From Propionibacteriaceae bacterium (lineage in GTDB: Bacteria; Actinomycetota; Actinomycetes; Propionibacteriales; Propionibacteriaceae), in the NCBI GenBank assembly GCA_027492675.1, contig JAPUEI010000066.1:4954-38319 (forward strand): 33,366 bases of DNA, given 5' to 3'. Positions 1 to 9,394 of the stretch are shown here, piece by piece (the stretch's first letter is position 1; each line of letters starts with the position of its first letter). The notes below the pieces were generated by a model. The model made no database searches. It was not told the DNA's origin and was given only the letters and a program-made list of their open reading frames with translations. The position numbers and the translations under genes were made by a program.

Positions 1-52
1 CGGCGTTCGGCGGTATGGGCGGGGGGAACATCCCGGGGGGCAGGGTCGGCAT
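1..52 (-). CDS. Possible 5' end of a proline-rich protein (cut by window edge)
   Basis: On the minus strand an ATG at 52 opens a frame of 17 codons that stays open to the window edge, reading MPTLPPGMFPPPIPPNA. A weak purine-rich site (CAGGA) lies about 8 nt upstream. Proline-rich N-termini like this are common on actinobacterial membrane proteins, but the fragment is too short to identify. It would be divergent from the SatD-like gene. The remaining 53-140 shows no gene and presumably holds both promoters. Confidence 0.3.
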   Translation of the reverse strand, partial: MPTLPPGMFPPPIPPNA

Positions 53-140
53 GCTGTCATCCTGACCAGGGAGGCGGGGTGACGCGCGCCCCATGGCAAC
101 GCTCTCAGGTTCATCACTTCCCTTGTTCAGTCATTTGGCT

Positions 141-146
141 TAATCT
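141..146 (+). promoter_or_regulatory. -10 box TAATCT for a leaderless start
   Basis: TAATCT ends 6 nt before the GTG at 153, the spacing expected when transcription begins at the start codon. No Shine-Dalgarno sequence is visible. Confidence 0.6.
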
Positions 147-152
147 GAGCGA

Positions 153-782
153 GTGAAGGCAGATGACTTCCGATTCGTGGTGATCGCGGACCAGGTGGAG
201 AGCCGTACGGGCGCTGACCGGGTGCCCGCGGCGCTGAGCGCGTTGGCGCACGTCGAGATGCTGCTGCCATACGAGCGGACGGCCGGCGACGAGCTCCAAG
301 GACTGGCCGTCACAGGCGGCGCGGTGGTCGCGTCCGTGGTCGCGCTCACCAGACTCGACGGCTGGCGGGTCGGCATCGGGGTCGGCGGGGTGGACACGCC
401 GCTGCCCGAGTCGACGCGGGCGGCGCGCGGCGAGGCCTACCTCGCGGCCCGTACGGCGATCGGCGAGGCCCGGCGCAGCCCTGTCGAGCTGTCGCTCGCG
501 GCGGGAGACAGCGTCGGAGGTCGCGGCTACGGTGATCTCGTCGACGACGCGGAGACGGCGCTGTGGCTGCTCCGCGGCACCCTCGCGCGTCGCAGCCCGG
601 AAGGATGGGAGCTCATGGACCTTCTCGACGCTGGGCTGACCAACGCCCAAGCAGCTCAACGGCTCGGCATCAGCCCGTCCGCGGTCAGCCAGCGGCTGGG
701 CCGTGCGGCCCGCGCCGAAGGACTGCGCGGCGCGCGCCTCGCCGTACATCTCCTGGATCGTCTGACCGAGGTGGCGCCGTGA
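153..782 (+). CDS. SatD-family protein with C-terminal helix-turn-helix
   Basis: 209 aa, GTG start. The N-terminal part (about 1-130) has the SatD-family pattern: a hydrophobic strand then Asp (VVIADQVESR), followed by RTAGDELQG around residue 50. Residues about 150-200 (LLDAGLTNAQAAQRLGISPS then AVSQRL) form a clear helix-turn-helix of sigma/LuxR-like type. The protein is therefore probably a small DNA-binding regulator or sensor. SatD was first linked to secretion and acid tolerance in streptococci, but its biochemical role is unclear. The stop codon overlaps the start of the next membrane-protein gene (GTGA), so the two are translationally coupled and probably act together. Confidence 0.8.
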   Translation: MKADDFRFVVIADQVESRTGADRVPAALSALAHVEMLLPYERTAGDELQGLAVTGGAVVASVVALTRLDGWRVGIGVGGVDTPLPESTRAARGEAYLAARTAIGEARRSPVELSLAAGDSVGGRGYGDLVDDAETALWLLRGTLARRSPEGWELMDLLDAGLTNAQAAQRLGISPSAVSQRLGRAARAEGLRGARLAVHLLDRLTEVAP

Positions 783-1213
783 TCTGGAAGGTGCTCGTCG
801 TCCTGGTCGTGGGCATCGTGACGGTGCTCGGCGGCAGCCCCCTCGTACGTCTCCTGTTCCGTCTCGTCGACCGCAGCGAGGGGCGGCGCGCTCTCGATGC
901 CGGCCCCACGCCACCCGCCGATGGGGAGGCACAGCGGCCGCTCGTCGGCCCCATCCAGGCGGCCGAGTCGACGCTTCGCGGTGGCTACTGGATCGGCGTG
1001 CTCGAGCGCGCGGCGATCTACGCGGCGATCCTCACCGGCTACGGCTCCGGCCTCGCGGTGATCCTGGGTGTGAAGTCGCTGGCGCGCTACCCCGAGCTGC
1101 GCGCCGAGGAGAACCGCGGCGCGGCCGAGCGCTTCATCATCGGCACGTTCGCCAGCTCGCTGGTCGCGGCCGCGGGCGCCGGCCTCACGATGTGGGTCAT
1201 CAGCCTCTGGTGA
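779..1213 (+). CDS. Small membrane protein coupled to SatD-like gene
   Basis: 144 aa. The frame is open further upstream, but the GTG at 779 overlaps the preceding stop as GTGA and begins MIWKVLVVLVVGIVTVLGG, a typical N-terminal membrane segment. Further hydrophobic segments occur near residues 78-98 (GVLERAAIYAAILTGYGSGL) and at the C-terminus (ASSLVAAAGAGLTMWVISLW). About three membrane spans are predicted, with a short polar loop between the first two. I do not recognise a named family. Pairing with the SatD-like HTH protein suggests a membrane partner for that regulator, which is inference from gene order only. Confidence 0.75.
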   Translation: MIWKVLVVLVVGIVTVLGGSPLVRLLFRLVDRSEGRRALDAGPTPPADGEAQRPLVGPIQAAESTLRGGYWIGVLERAAIYAAILTGYGSGLAVILGVKSLARYPELRAEENRGAAERFIIGTFASSLVAAAGAGLTMWVISLW

Positions 1214-1312
1214 GGTGCGCACCGTTGCCCGATTTCTGCCAGGATCCGGCCCGTCAGCGGCGGTAGAGGCCGATCTCGCACGAATCCTGGCTGATACGCG
1301 GCGCGCAGGCGG

Positions 1313-2173
1313 TCACCCTTCCGCGGGCGAGGTCGAGCGGCGGTTCTCCACGCCGGCGAGACCCCACCGTACGGCTGCGGTGCCCAGGCGACCGAGCATG
1401 GAGGCTCCCGGTACGAGGCGGAGGTCGAGCATCTGGCGTACCCACTCCGGCAGCAGCGCGATGCCCCCGTACGCCAGCATCTGGTACCCCGGCCTCGCCG
1501 CCGCCGAGACGGGTGGCGTGTGCAGGAGGAACTCGACCGTGTCGAGCGCCTCGGGGCTGACCTCGAGCTGCGGCCGCATCGACTCGATGGTCGCCGTCAG
1601 CTCGGCCACGCTGCGCGGCGGGTCCACGACGCCGAGCTTCTCGGCGGGGAGGGCGGCCTGCGCGACGTACAGATCGGCGTCCGACGCGGACAACTGCCGC
1701 ACTCCGTACGCCTGGTACGCCCACAGGAACGACTGGATCTCCGCCGCGTGCACCCACGCCAGCAGGGTCGGATCCGACGCGCGATAGGGGCGTCCGCGGA
1801 AGTCCTTGCCGCGTACGCGCTCGTGCACCGCCCGTACGGTCGCGATCGTCGCCTCGGCGTCAGGGATCGTCGCGTACGTCGTCACCGCGATGTAGTCGCT
1901 GGTCCTCTTGAGGCGACCCCACGGGTCCGTCTTGTAGCCCGAATGCCCGGCGACGCCGGCCATCGCGAGCGGGTGCAGGGTCTGCAGCAGCAGGGCCGCG
2001 ATGCCACCGGTGAACATCGACGCGTCCTCGTGCACGCGCCAGATCGGATCTCCGGGCGCGAACCACCGCTCCCCCGGCTTGCCCCAGATCTGCGCACCGC
2101 GCTCGGCGGCGTCCTCGCCGGCGACCCGCGACCGTACGGACTCGCCGAACGCGCGCTGCAACCGGGTGACCAC
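1313..2173 (-). CDS. MpaB-family (DUF2236) oxygenase
   Basis: 286 aa from the chosen GTG. It belongs to the DUF2236/MpaB family, which includes fungal MpaB and, more distantly, the heme-dependent latex-clearing protein Lcp. Family features seen are GDPIWRVHEDASMFTGG, then LLLQTLHPLAMAGVAGHS, and LKRTSDYIAVTTYA. The HP and AGHS region is the conserved core. Substrate is unknown; bacterial homologues are generally called oxygenases. The frame extends upstream to 2236, but GTG at 2173 lies 7 nt after a good -10 box (TACCCT), which favours a leaderless start there. It converges on the 779-1213 gene across about 100 bp with no obvious terminator. Confidence 0.85.
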   Translation of the reverse strand: MVTRLQRAFGESVRSRVAGEDAAERGAQIWGKPGERWFAPGDPIWRVHEDASMFTGGIAALLLQTLHPLAMAGVAGHSGYKTDPWGRLKRTSDYIAVTTYATIPDAEATIATVRAVHERVRGKDFRGRPYRASDPTLLAWVHAAEIQSFLWAYQAYGVRQLSASDADLYVAQAALPAEKLGVVDPPRSVAELTATIESMRPQLEVSPEALDTVEFLLHTPPVSAAARPGYQMLAYGGIALLPEWVRQMLDLRLVPGASMLGRLGTAAVRWGLAGVENRRSTSPAEG

Positions 2174-2180
2174 GAGTCTC

Positions 2181-2186
2181 AGGGTA
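2181..2186 (-). promoter_or_regulatory. -10 box TACCCT for the DUF2236 gene
   Basis: On the minus strand TACCCT is followed by 7 nt and then GTG at 2173, consistent with leaderless transcription. Confidence 0.5.
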
Positions 2187-2217
2187 GCCAGCCAGCCGAA
2201 GTGCACGTCCACGCACC

Positions 2218-2252
2218 GACAAGGGCAACCACCCACGGTGGCTGCCCTGGTC
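2218..2252 (-). terminator. Hairpin after the small 2262-2486 gene
   Basis: An imperfect stem of about 16 bp (arms containing AGGGCA-CCACC and GGTGG-TGCCCT, loop CAC, two mismatched positions) begins 10 bp past the stop codon of the minus-strand gene and ends just before the DUF2236 start region. There is no strong T-tract, as is usual in this GC range, so termination is plausible but not certain. Confidence 0.5.
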
Positions 2253-2261
2253 GAACTAGTG

Positions 2262-2486
2262 TCAGGCGGCGACGGACCGTTCGATCTGGACGATCAGTCC
2301 GTACTGCGGGCTCGAGCCACGCCACCTCATGCGGCCGTGAAGTGTCGGAAGGGATCGGAACGCGACGGATCGGAACGCGCGCTGGGCTTCGTCCAGCGTG
2401 CAGAATCGGCCGACTTGGCGGAGGGCGTCGGAGTCCTGCTCAACAGGCCAGGGCTTTCCGGCGTAGGCGATGAATGGGTCAGTCAT
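2262..2486 (-). CDS. Small hypothetical protein, 74 aa
   Basis: MTDPFIAYAGKPWPVEQD... to ...YGLIVQIERSVAA. The ATG at 2486 was chosen because GGAGGAGG lies a little upstream on the minus strand. The longer open frame to 2603 is Arg-rich and looks non-coding. The product is soluble, mixed alpha/beta in appearance, with one Cys (FCTLDEAQRAFRS). I do not recognise it. A leader hairpin lies upstream (2519-2546) and a terminator-like hairpin downstream (2218-2252), so it looks like a single-gene transcript. Confidence 0.6.
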   Translation of the reverse strand: MTDPFIAYAGKPWPVEQDSDALRQVGRFCTLDEAQRAFRSVAFRSLPTLHGRMRWRGSSPQYGLIVQIERSVAA

Positions 2487-2518
2487 GTGGGGCGTCCACC
2501 TCCTCCGAGAGGGTGAAT

Positions 2519-2546
2519 GGGAGCCGACCGTCTGTGTCCGGCTCCC
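2519..2546. repeat. Perfect 8-bp inverted repeat in the leader of the 74-aa gene
   Basis: GGGAGCCG and CGGCTCCC flank a 12-nt loop, upstream of the ribosome-binding site of the minus-strand small gene. It could be a leader hairpin, an operator or an upstream terminator. Nothing else is recognisable between 2487 and 2634. Confidence 0.5.
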
Positions 2547-2634
2547 GATGAGCCCATCCTCACGCGTGGTGCCCCGTCTCACAAGAGCCGGTCGAGACTT
2601 CACCGTTTCAACGAAGGGAAACCTCCTCGAGACC

Positions 2635-2640
2635 TAGACT
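2635..2640 (+). promoter_or_regulatory. Probable -10 box TAGACT
   Basis: TAGACT lies about 30 bp before the ATG at 2671, leaving room for the GGGAGG ribosome-binding site. No convincing -35 box is seen. Confidence 0.4.
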
Positions 2641-2670
2641 CGTCACCCAGGTGAGCGAGGGAGGTCGACC

Positions 2671-3918
2671 ATGGCGAACGACTCCCCGACGACGCCCCCG
2701 GTGCGGCCGAAGAAGCCCCGCAAGCCTCGAACCCCCAAACCCAAGCCGGCTCCGGCACCCCTCGACGAGACCCTCCAGACCCCTCCCGAGGTCGAGGTCT
2801 CCGAGGTCTCCGAGGTCGAGGCTCCCGCTCCCGATCCCGACACGGCCGTCCCGGATCCAGCGCTCCCCGACGTCACCGAGCCGCCCGTCGACCCCGCCAG
2901 CGCCCCCGCCGAACCCGAACCTCCTGAGGGGGAGGTCGCCGATCCTGTCCCGCCGCCGGAGGAGATCGCCGAACCGACCTCGGAGGAGGACACCGAGCCG
3001 CTCCCGGAGGCGGACGATGTGCCCGACGTACCCCCGGTCGTCGAGACCCTCGAGCCCCCGACGCTTCCACTCACGCAGCCCGCGGACCCGCCCCCCACTC
3101 GTACAGGCCCCGTGACGTTGGCGCAGGCCCTGGCCACGGACGGGGTACGCAGGGTGATCGTCACCGTCTCGTACCTCTTCTGCCTCATCGGCGCCCTCAC
3201 CGCGTTCGGGATGATCGACCGGAGCTCGCCCGACGGCGCGACGGCGCTGTCGCCGACCGTCTCCCTGTTGGCCCCGGCGTCCCAGTGCAGCCGCGTCTGG
3301 TGGGTGGTGCTGCTGGGCCTCGGGGGGTACGTGGGGTGGCTGTGGCTGCCTCGCACGGTGGTCGACGTACGGGCGCGGGCCGTCGCGTACCGCACGTCCG
3401 TCGCGATGGGCCTCCTCGGACTGTGGCTCTTCCTCGCCCGCACGACGTGGCTGGTGGGGAGCGCCATCCTCGGAGTGCTCGTGGTCTTCGCGCTGATGGC
3501 TGCGCTGCGGGTCGCCGCGCGCGTGCCGAGCAGGGGGTTCGTGGCACGCCAGGCCGTACAGCTGGGCCTTGCCGTCACGCTCGGGTGGATGACGGTGGTC
3601 GCCTCGGGGTCTGTCGCGGGAGCGCTCGTCACCCGCCACGTACCGGCGTACCTCGTCTCCGCCGAGACCTGGGGCATTCTCGCCACGACAGCGATGTTCG
3701 GCGCCGGCATGGCGCTGCTGCGCTACTTCCCGGGCCGCCTGTTCATCGCCGCCGCGCTCGCGTGGGGATTCTTCTGGATCGCGTACGCACGGGCGCTGGG
3801 CCAGCCGCGCTCGTACCCCCTGGCTGTCGTGGCCTTCATCTGCGCGCTGCTCATCCTCATCGCCGGCGTCGCGGTGTTCCTGTGGGCCCGCGGCCGCGTC
3901 CGCGAGCGGGTCAGCTAG
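2671..3918 (+). CDS. Multi-pass membrane protein with long Pro/Glu-rich N-terminus
   Basis: 415 aa; ATG preceded by GGGAGG. Residues 1 to about 150 are low-complexity: a short basic stretch (KKPRKPRTPKPKP) and then a strongly acidic, proline-rich region (repeats of EVSEVSEVE type and many P-E/P-D pairs), probably disordered and cytoplasmic. Residues about 160-410 contain around eight hydrophobic segments, e.g. VIVTVSYLFCLIGALTAFG, VWWVVLLGLGGYVGWLWLP and a last one ending VAVFLWARGR. I do not recognise a domain. The organisation suggests a membrane protein with a charged tether, but substrate or partner is unknown. It stands alone, ending at a strong bidirectional hairpin. Confidence 0.8.
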   Translation: MANDSPTTPPVRPKKPRKPRTPKPKPAPAPLDETLQTPPEVEVSEVSEVEAPAPDPDTAVPDPALPDVTEPPVDPASAPAEPEPPEGEVADPVPPPEEIAEPTSEEDTEPLPEADDVPDVPPVVETLEPPTLPLTQPADPPPTRTGPVTLAQALATDGVRRVIVTVSYLFCLIGALTAFGMIDRSSPDGATALSPTVSLLAPASQCSRVWWVVLLGLGGYVGWLWLPRTVVDVRARAVAYRTSVAMGLLGLWLFLARTTWLVGSAILGVLVVFALMAALRVAARVPSRGFVARQAVQLGLAVTLGWMTVVASGSVAGALVTRHVPAYLVSAETWGILATTAMFGAGMALLRYFPGRLFIAAALAWGFFWIAYARALGQPRSYPLAVVAFICALLILIAGVAVFLWARGRVRERVS

Positions 3919-3933
3919 GACGGGAAACGGCAA

Positions 3934-3960
3934 ACCCCCCGTCCACGGGGGACGGGGGGT
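3934..3960. terminator. Bidirectional terminator between convergent genes
   Basis: A perfect 11-bp stem, ACCCCCCGTCC paired with GGACGGGGGGT, around a 5-nt loop, located 16 bp after the plus-strand stop and about 37 bp after the YceI stop on the other strand. Its position between convergent genes supports a shared terminator. It lacks a T-run, as is common in high-GC bacteria. Confidence 0.75.
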
Positions 3961-3997
3961 GCGCCGGCCGGCCTCACAGCGGCCGGAACTTGATCGC

Positions 3998-4546
3998 TCA
4001 GGCCTGCTGGATCGCCGAGATCTCGAAGTCGAGCGTGACCTTCTCGCTGACCAGGACGCCGCCGGTCTCGAGGGCCGCGTTCCAGACGATGCCGTAGTCC
4101 TTGCGGTTGATGGTGGTCTCGCCCTCGAAGCCGGAGCGCACGTTGCCGAAGGGGTCCTTCGCGGTGCCGACGTAGGTGAACGGGATGGTGATCGGGTGGG
4201 TCTGATCCTTGATGGTCAGGTTGCCCGTGAGGTCGAAGGTGTCGGGGCCCGTGGGCGTGACCTTCGTGGACGCGAAGCTGAGCTTCGGGAAGGACTCGAC
4301 GTCGAGGAAGTCGCCGCCCTTGACGTGGTTGTCGCGCATCTCCACGCCGCTGTCGAAGCTGGAGGCGTCGATCGACACGGTGACGTTCGAGGCGTCCGGG
4401 TTGGTGCCGTCGAGCTGCGCGGTGCCCTCGAACGAGCTGAAGCCGCCGCGGACCTTGGTCACCATGGCGTGACGGGCGCTGAAGCCGATGCGGGAGTGGG
4501 CGCCGTCGATGACGTACGTGCCCTTGAGATCAGTGAGGCTGCTCAT
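3998..4546 (-). CDS. YceI family protein
   Basis: 182 aa, matching the usual length of cytoplasmic actinobacterial YceI proteins. Family hallmarks: YVIDGAHSRIGFSARHAM near the N-terminus, VRGGFSSFEGT, SFDSGVEMRDNHVKGGDFLDVESFPKLSF, and the C-terminal DYGIVWN. YceI proteins form a lipocalin-like barrel that in known structures binds polyprenoid or lipid chains; the physiological role is not settled. No signal peptide is present. The start has a strong ribosome-binding site (GGAAGGA). The promoter carries a palindromic operator (4565-4578), so the gene is probably under a MarR- or TetR-type repressor, none of which is encoded next to it. Confidence 0.93.
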   Translation of the reverse strand: MSSLTDLKGTYVIDGAHSRIGFSARHAMVTKVRGGFSSFEGTAQLDGTNPDASNVTVSIDASSFDSGVEMRDNHVKGGDFLDVESFPKLSFASTKVTPTGPDTFDLTGNLTIKDQTHPITIPFTYVGTAKDPFGNVRSGFEGETTINRKDYGIVWNAALETGGVLVSEKVTLDFEISAIQQA

Positions 4547-4564
4547 TGCTGGTCCTTCCGAGTG

Positions 4565-4578
4565 GTTGATGTTTCAAC
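4565..4578. promoter_or_regulatory. Palindromic operator GTTGA-N4-TCAAC at yceI promoter
   Basis: GTTGATGTTTCAAC overlaps the end of the yceI -10 box and the expected transcription start, a placement typical of repression. A second site with the same arms occurs at 6034-6047. Confidence 0.65.
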
Positions 4579-4604
4579 TATAGCCCTTTTGGTTGCAGAT
4601 GCAA
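4577..4604 (-). promoter_or_regulatory. yceI promoter
   Basis: On the minus strand TTGCAT (4599-4604) and TATAGT (4577-4582) are separated by 16 nt, a near-consensus vegetative promoter. The -35 box lies in a small inverted repeat, TTGCA-GA-TGCAA (4593-4604). Confidence 0.65.
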
Positions 4605-4705
4605 GTCAAGCCTGGGAGGAGTCCGGACGCCGCCCCTCCACCCTTCCCTCGCCATCTTCGCCACCCCTGGACATTCACACCCACCTGTCTACTTCACGCT
4701 CGCAA

Positions 4706-4795
4706 CGCCACACCCCACCCGTCGACGCCACACCCCACGTACGACCCCACACCCCACCGATGGGGTGTGACGTCGCAGTAGGGGTGCGGCGTCGC
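4706..4795. repeat. Short-period repeat cluster, forward then inverted copies
   Basis: The 471-bp gap 4547-5017 holds no convincing gene. Within it CCACACCCCAC occurs three times (4708, 4728, 4747; about 20-bp period), followed by two inverted, slightly diverged copies (TGGGGTGTGACGTCG at 4761 and AGGGGTGCGGCGTCG at 4780). The forward copies are flanked by CGTCGACG-like sequence mirrored in the inverted ones. The block looks like a palindromic repeat element or a set of protein-binding sites. Confidence 0.6.
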
Positions 4796-4826
4796 TCGCG
4801 TGATGGCGGGTTCAGACATGAGCGCC

Positions 4827-4858
4827 ACGTCAGATTCGGGGCATGACGTCAGACTCGG
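4827..4858. repeat. Two 13-bp direct repeats, 19 bp apart
   Basis: ACGTCAGATTCGG (4827) and ACGTCAGACTCGG (4846) are direct repeats with the same roughly 19-20-bp period as the neighbouring cluster. The rest of 4860-5017 shows nothing recognisable. Confidence 0.45.
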
Positions 4859-5017
4859 CGTACGGCCACGACGTACGAGGTGCGCGAGAAGGGATGCCGC
4901 ACGACGCGATGACGGGCCGTACGGGACGCGCCGCAGCGGACACCAGCGACCCTGGCCGACGGAGCGCACCGGGGCGGCAGGAACGCTCTGGCCGTGCGGT
5001 AGGCCGCGGACGGACAG

Positions 5018-6018
5018 CTAGATCCGACCTCGGCGCACGGCGATGACGAGGGCCACCACGATGACGGCGTCGTAGATCGCGGAGGCGGCCGGCTCCAGGC
5101 CGAGGTGGCCCATCGTCGCTGAATGGTGATGGGCGACTGCCCGCGGCCACGCGTTCCAGAGCAGGTGGGCTGCCCAGGCGATGACGAACCACCACGACGA
5201 GCGGGTGGCCCCCAGCATCGCGAGCACGACGATGACGAGGAAGACGACGATCTCGTACCAAACTCCCGAGTGGGCGTAGGTCATTCCCATCCAGCCGGTC
5301 ACCACCACCCAGGCCACCCGCTGGGCCTGCGCGGGCAGCCACCACAGGCCGAGCACCACCACCAGGCCGAGTGGCGCGGCCACGGAGAGAAGCAGACCCC
5401 GGTCCGCCGCCCACCACGCGACCAGCACCTCGACGAGCACGACCAGACCGGCCACGGTCGCGTACCCCATGTTCTTCGCCGCGGACGACCACGGCGCCAA
5501 GGTCGCCGACGGCTCCCCGCGACGGGCCGCGCGGCGCGTCAACCACGCCACGTAGATCGCGACGATGAGGTCGTAGATCAGGCAGCCCAGAGGCAGGTCG
5601 GCCTGCGCGGCGGGAAGCTGCCGCGGCACCGCGAGATCCCAGACCGGATGCAGCGCCCAGACGGCCACGAGAAGCCAGGGGGACGCGAACCCCCCGCAAG
5701 GCTGAGCAGGACGATGACCACCAAGGCGACGGGCTCGAGCGCGTCCAGCCCGAGGTAGACGGTGGAGAGCAGCCAGACCGTGAGTACGGCCCATCCGATG
5801 ATCTGCGTCCGGTACGGGATCCAGCTCATCGCGAGCACGAGACCGATCCCGAGGGGCGCGGCGAGCGGGATGAGGAGGTTGGCCTGCGTCGCCAGCCCCA
5901 CTCCGTACGTCATGGCGATGCCGCTGACGGCGATCGCCACGGTGTGTCCCAGCACGGTCAAGTCATGCCGGCTCGGGCGAAGCGTCTGCCTCGTGGCCGT
6001 CTCCGCGGTTGAGCTCAT
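5018..6018 (-). pseudogene. Duplicated-half membrane protein, frameshifted at a G6 run
   Basis: Two overlapping minus-strand frames (6018 to 5578, then 5794 to 5018) together make one protein. The frame changes in a run of six G (minus strand) near 5690-5696. One extra G would restore a 333-aa protein reading ...SLAGGFASPWLLVAVWALHPVWD. The two halves are homologous: LLIPLAAPLGIGLVLAMSWIP in the first aligns with LLLSVAAPLGLVVVLGLWWLP in the second, and ALHPVWD with AAHLLWN. Each half has about four membrane segments. Function unknown. The shift may be a sequencing error, a true mutation, or a slippery site. The start lies just downstream of a palindromic operator at 6034-6047. Confidence 0.75.
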
Positions 6019-6033
6019 GACGGCACGGTAGTG

Positions 6034-6047
6034 GTTGATCCATCAAC
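6034..6047. promoter_or_regulatory. Palindromic operator GTTGATCCATCAAC
   Basis: A perfect palindrome with the same GTTGA-N4-TCAAC arms as the yceI operator. It sits 16 bp before the minus-strand membrane gene and about 40 bp before the NAD synthetase start, so it could regulate either or both. Confidence 0.6.
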
Positions 6048-6074
6048 AGACAGCCCACTCGTACGAACATGCGC

Positions 6075-6080
6075 CAGACT
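6075..6080 (+). promoter_or_regulatory. Possible -10 box CAGACT for nadE
   Basis: CAGACT is followed by 6 nt and the GTG at 6087, the leaderless spacing seen elsewhere in this window, with C in place of the first T. Confidence 0.35.
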
Positions 6081-6086
6081 CGTACC

Positions 6087-8126
<2,040 letters not shown>

Positions 8127-8206
8127 CTCGACCGACCAGCGCATCAGGGGTCGGCAACACGCTAACGCTGTCGAGGCGAATCTTCGGTTCTTGCTAGACA
8201 GCCGGA

Positions 8207-8212
8207 TAGTGT
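8207..8212 (+). promoter_or_regulatory. -10 box TAGTGT for a leaderless start
   Basis: TAGTGT is followed by exactly 6 nt and the ATG at 8219; no Shine-Dalgarno sequence is present. Confidence 0.55.
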
Positions 8213-8218
8213 CCTGAC

Positions 8219-9394
8219 ATGGACCCCATCCAGAACCCGTACGCCCCCGGGGCCGGTCAGCGGCCGCCCGAACTTGCCGGTCGCGACCGGCAGCTGAGCC
8301 AGTTCGACGTGGTCCTGGAACGCATCCGGCGCGGCCGCCCCGAGCGGTCGCTCGTCCTCACGGGACTGCGCGGTGTCGGCAAGACCGTGCTGCTGAACGC
8401 GATGCGGTCGGCGGCCGTACGAGCGGGGTGGGGTACGGGCAAGTTCGAGGCCCGTCCCGATAAGAGCGTCCGGCGACCGCTGGGCGCGGCACTTCACATG
8501 GCCATCCGGGAGCTGGGCCACCCCGACGCGGCACCCGTTCTCGGCGCGCTCAAGGCGTTCGTCGAGCGGGATGCTCCCAAGGGCTCGAAGCCGGCCGAGC
8601 GCTGGCAGCCTGGAATCCTCGCGCCCACGGTCACCGGCCGGGCTGATTCGGGCGACATCGAGATCGACCTGGTCGAGCTGCTCGTGGACGTGGCGAGCCT
8701 GGCCGCGGACGTCCAACGAGGCGTGGCGCTCTTCGTCGACGAGATGCAGGATCTCGGGCCGGCCGACGTCTCGGGGGTGTGCGCGGCCGTGCATGAGCTC
8801 GGACAGCAAGGGCTGCCGCTCGTCGTGGTGGGCGCCGGCCTGCCGCACCTGCCGGCGGTGCTCTCGGCCTCGAAGTCGTACAGCGAGCGACTCTTCCGCT
8901 ACCAGCTCGTCGACCGGCTCGCGCGCGACGCCGCCGATCAGGCCCTGGAGGCGCCGGCGACCGACGAGGGCGTCGACTGGGAGGCCGAGGCGTTGCTGGA
9001 GATGTACGAGGTGACCGGCGGCTACCCGTACTTCGTGCAGGCGTACGGGAAGGCTGTCTGGGATACGGCGCCGCGCTCGCCGATCACACTCGAGGACGTC
9101 GTCGTGGGCGCTCCGCACGCCGAGGCGGAGCTCGCGGTCGGGTTCTTCGGGAGCCGGTACGACAGGGCGACGCCGGGCGAACGCGACTACCTGCGCGCCA
9201 TGGCCGACGCGGACGCCGACGGCCTCGGCTCGGTGGCCACAGCCGAGGTGGCTCGGTTGCTCGGCCGCACCCCGCAGTCCCTGTCCCCCGCCCGCGACTC
9301 GCTGCTGAAGAAGGGACTCGTCTACTCCGGCGAGCGCGGCCGCGTGGCGTTCACCGTGCCGCACTTCGGACGCTACCTCCGTACGGTCGGCTGA
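8219..9394 (+). CDS. STAND/AAA-type ATPase with C-terminal winged helix
   Basis: 391 aa. It begins with the NPY...P.LAGRD motif that precedes the ATPase core in this AAA_16-like group. Walker A is GLRGVGKT (49-56) and Walker B is ALFVDEMQD (acidic residues about 174-175). The region LPHLPAVLSASKSYSERLFRY resembles the sensor/arginine region of ORC/STAND ATPases. The C-terminal 60 residues (TAEVARLLGRTPQSLSPARD, then LLKKGLVYS) are a winged helix. Such standalone ATPases are widespread in actinobacteria; roles proposed for relatives include transcription control or defence, none proven here. The stop codon overlaps the next membrane gene (TGATG), indicating coupling. Confidence 0.85.
   Translation: MDPIQNPYAPGAGQRPPELAGRDRQLSQFDVVLERIRRGRPERSLVLTGLRGVGKTVLLNAMRSAAVRAGWGTGKFEARPDKSVRRPLGAALHMAIRELGHPDAAPVLGALKAFVERDAPKGSKPAERWQPGILAPTVTGRADSGDIEIDLVELLVDVASLAADVQRGVALFVDEMQDLGPADVSGVCAAVHELGQQGLPLVVVGAGLPHLPAVLSASKSYSERLFRYQLVDRLARDAADQALEAPATDEGVDWEAEALLEMYEVTGGYPYFVQAYGKAVWDTAPRSPITLEDVVVGAPHAEAELAVGFFGSRYDRATPGERDYLRAMADADADGLGSVATAEVARLLGRTPQSLSPARDSLLKKGLVYSGERGRVAFTVPHFGRYLRTVG

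Noticed and set aside
2608..3933. 441-aa minus-strand open frame opposite the Pro/Glu-rich membrane protein
   Set aside because: Its translation is Arg/Asp/Gly/His-rich low complexity, typical of an antisense shadow of a high-GC gene; the plus-strand frame has a ribosome-binding site and clear membrane segments.
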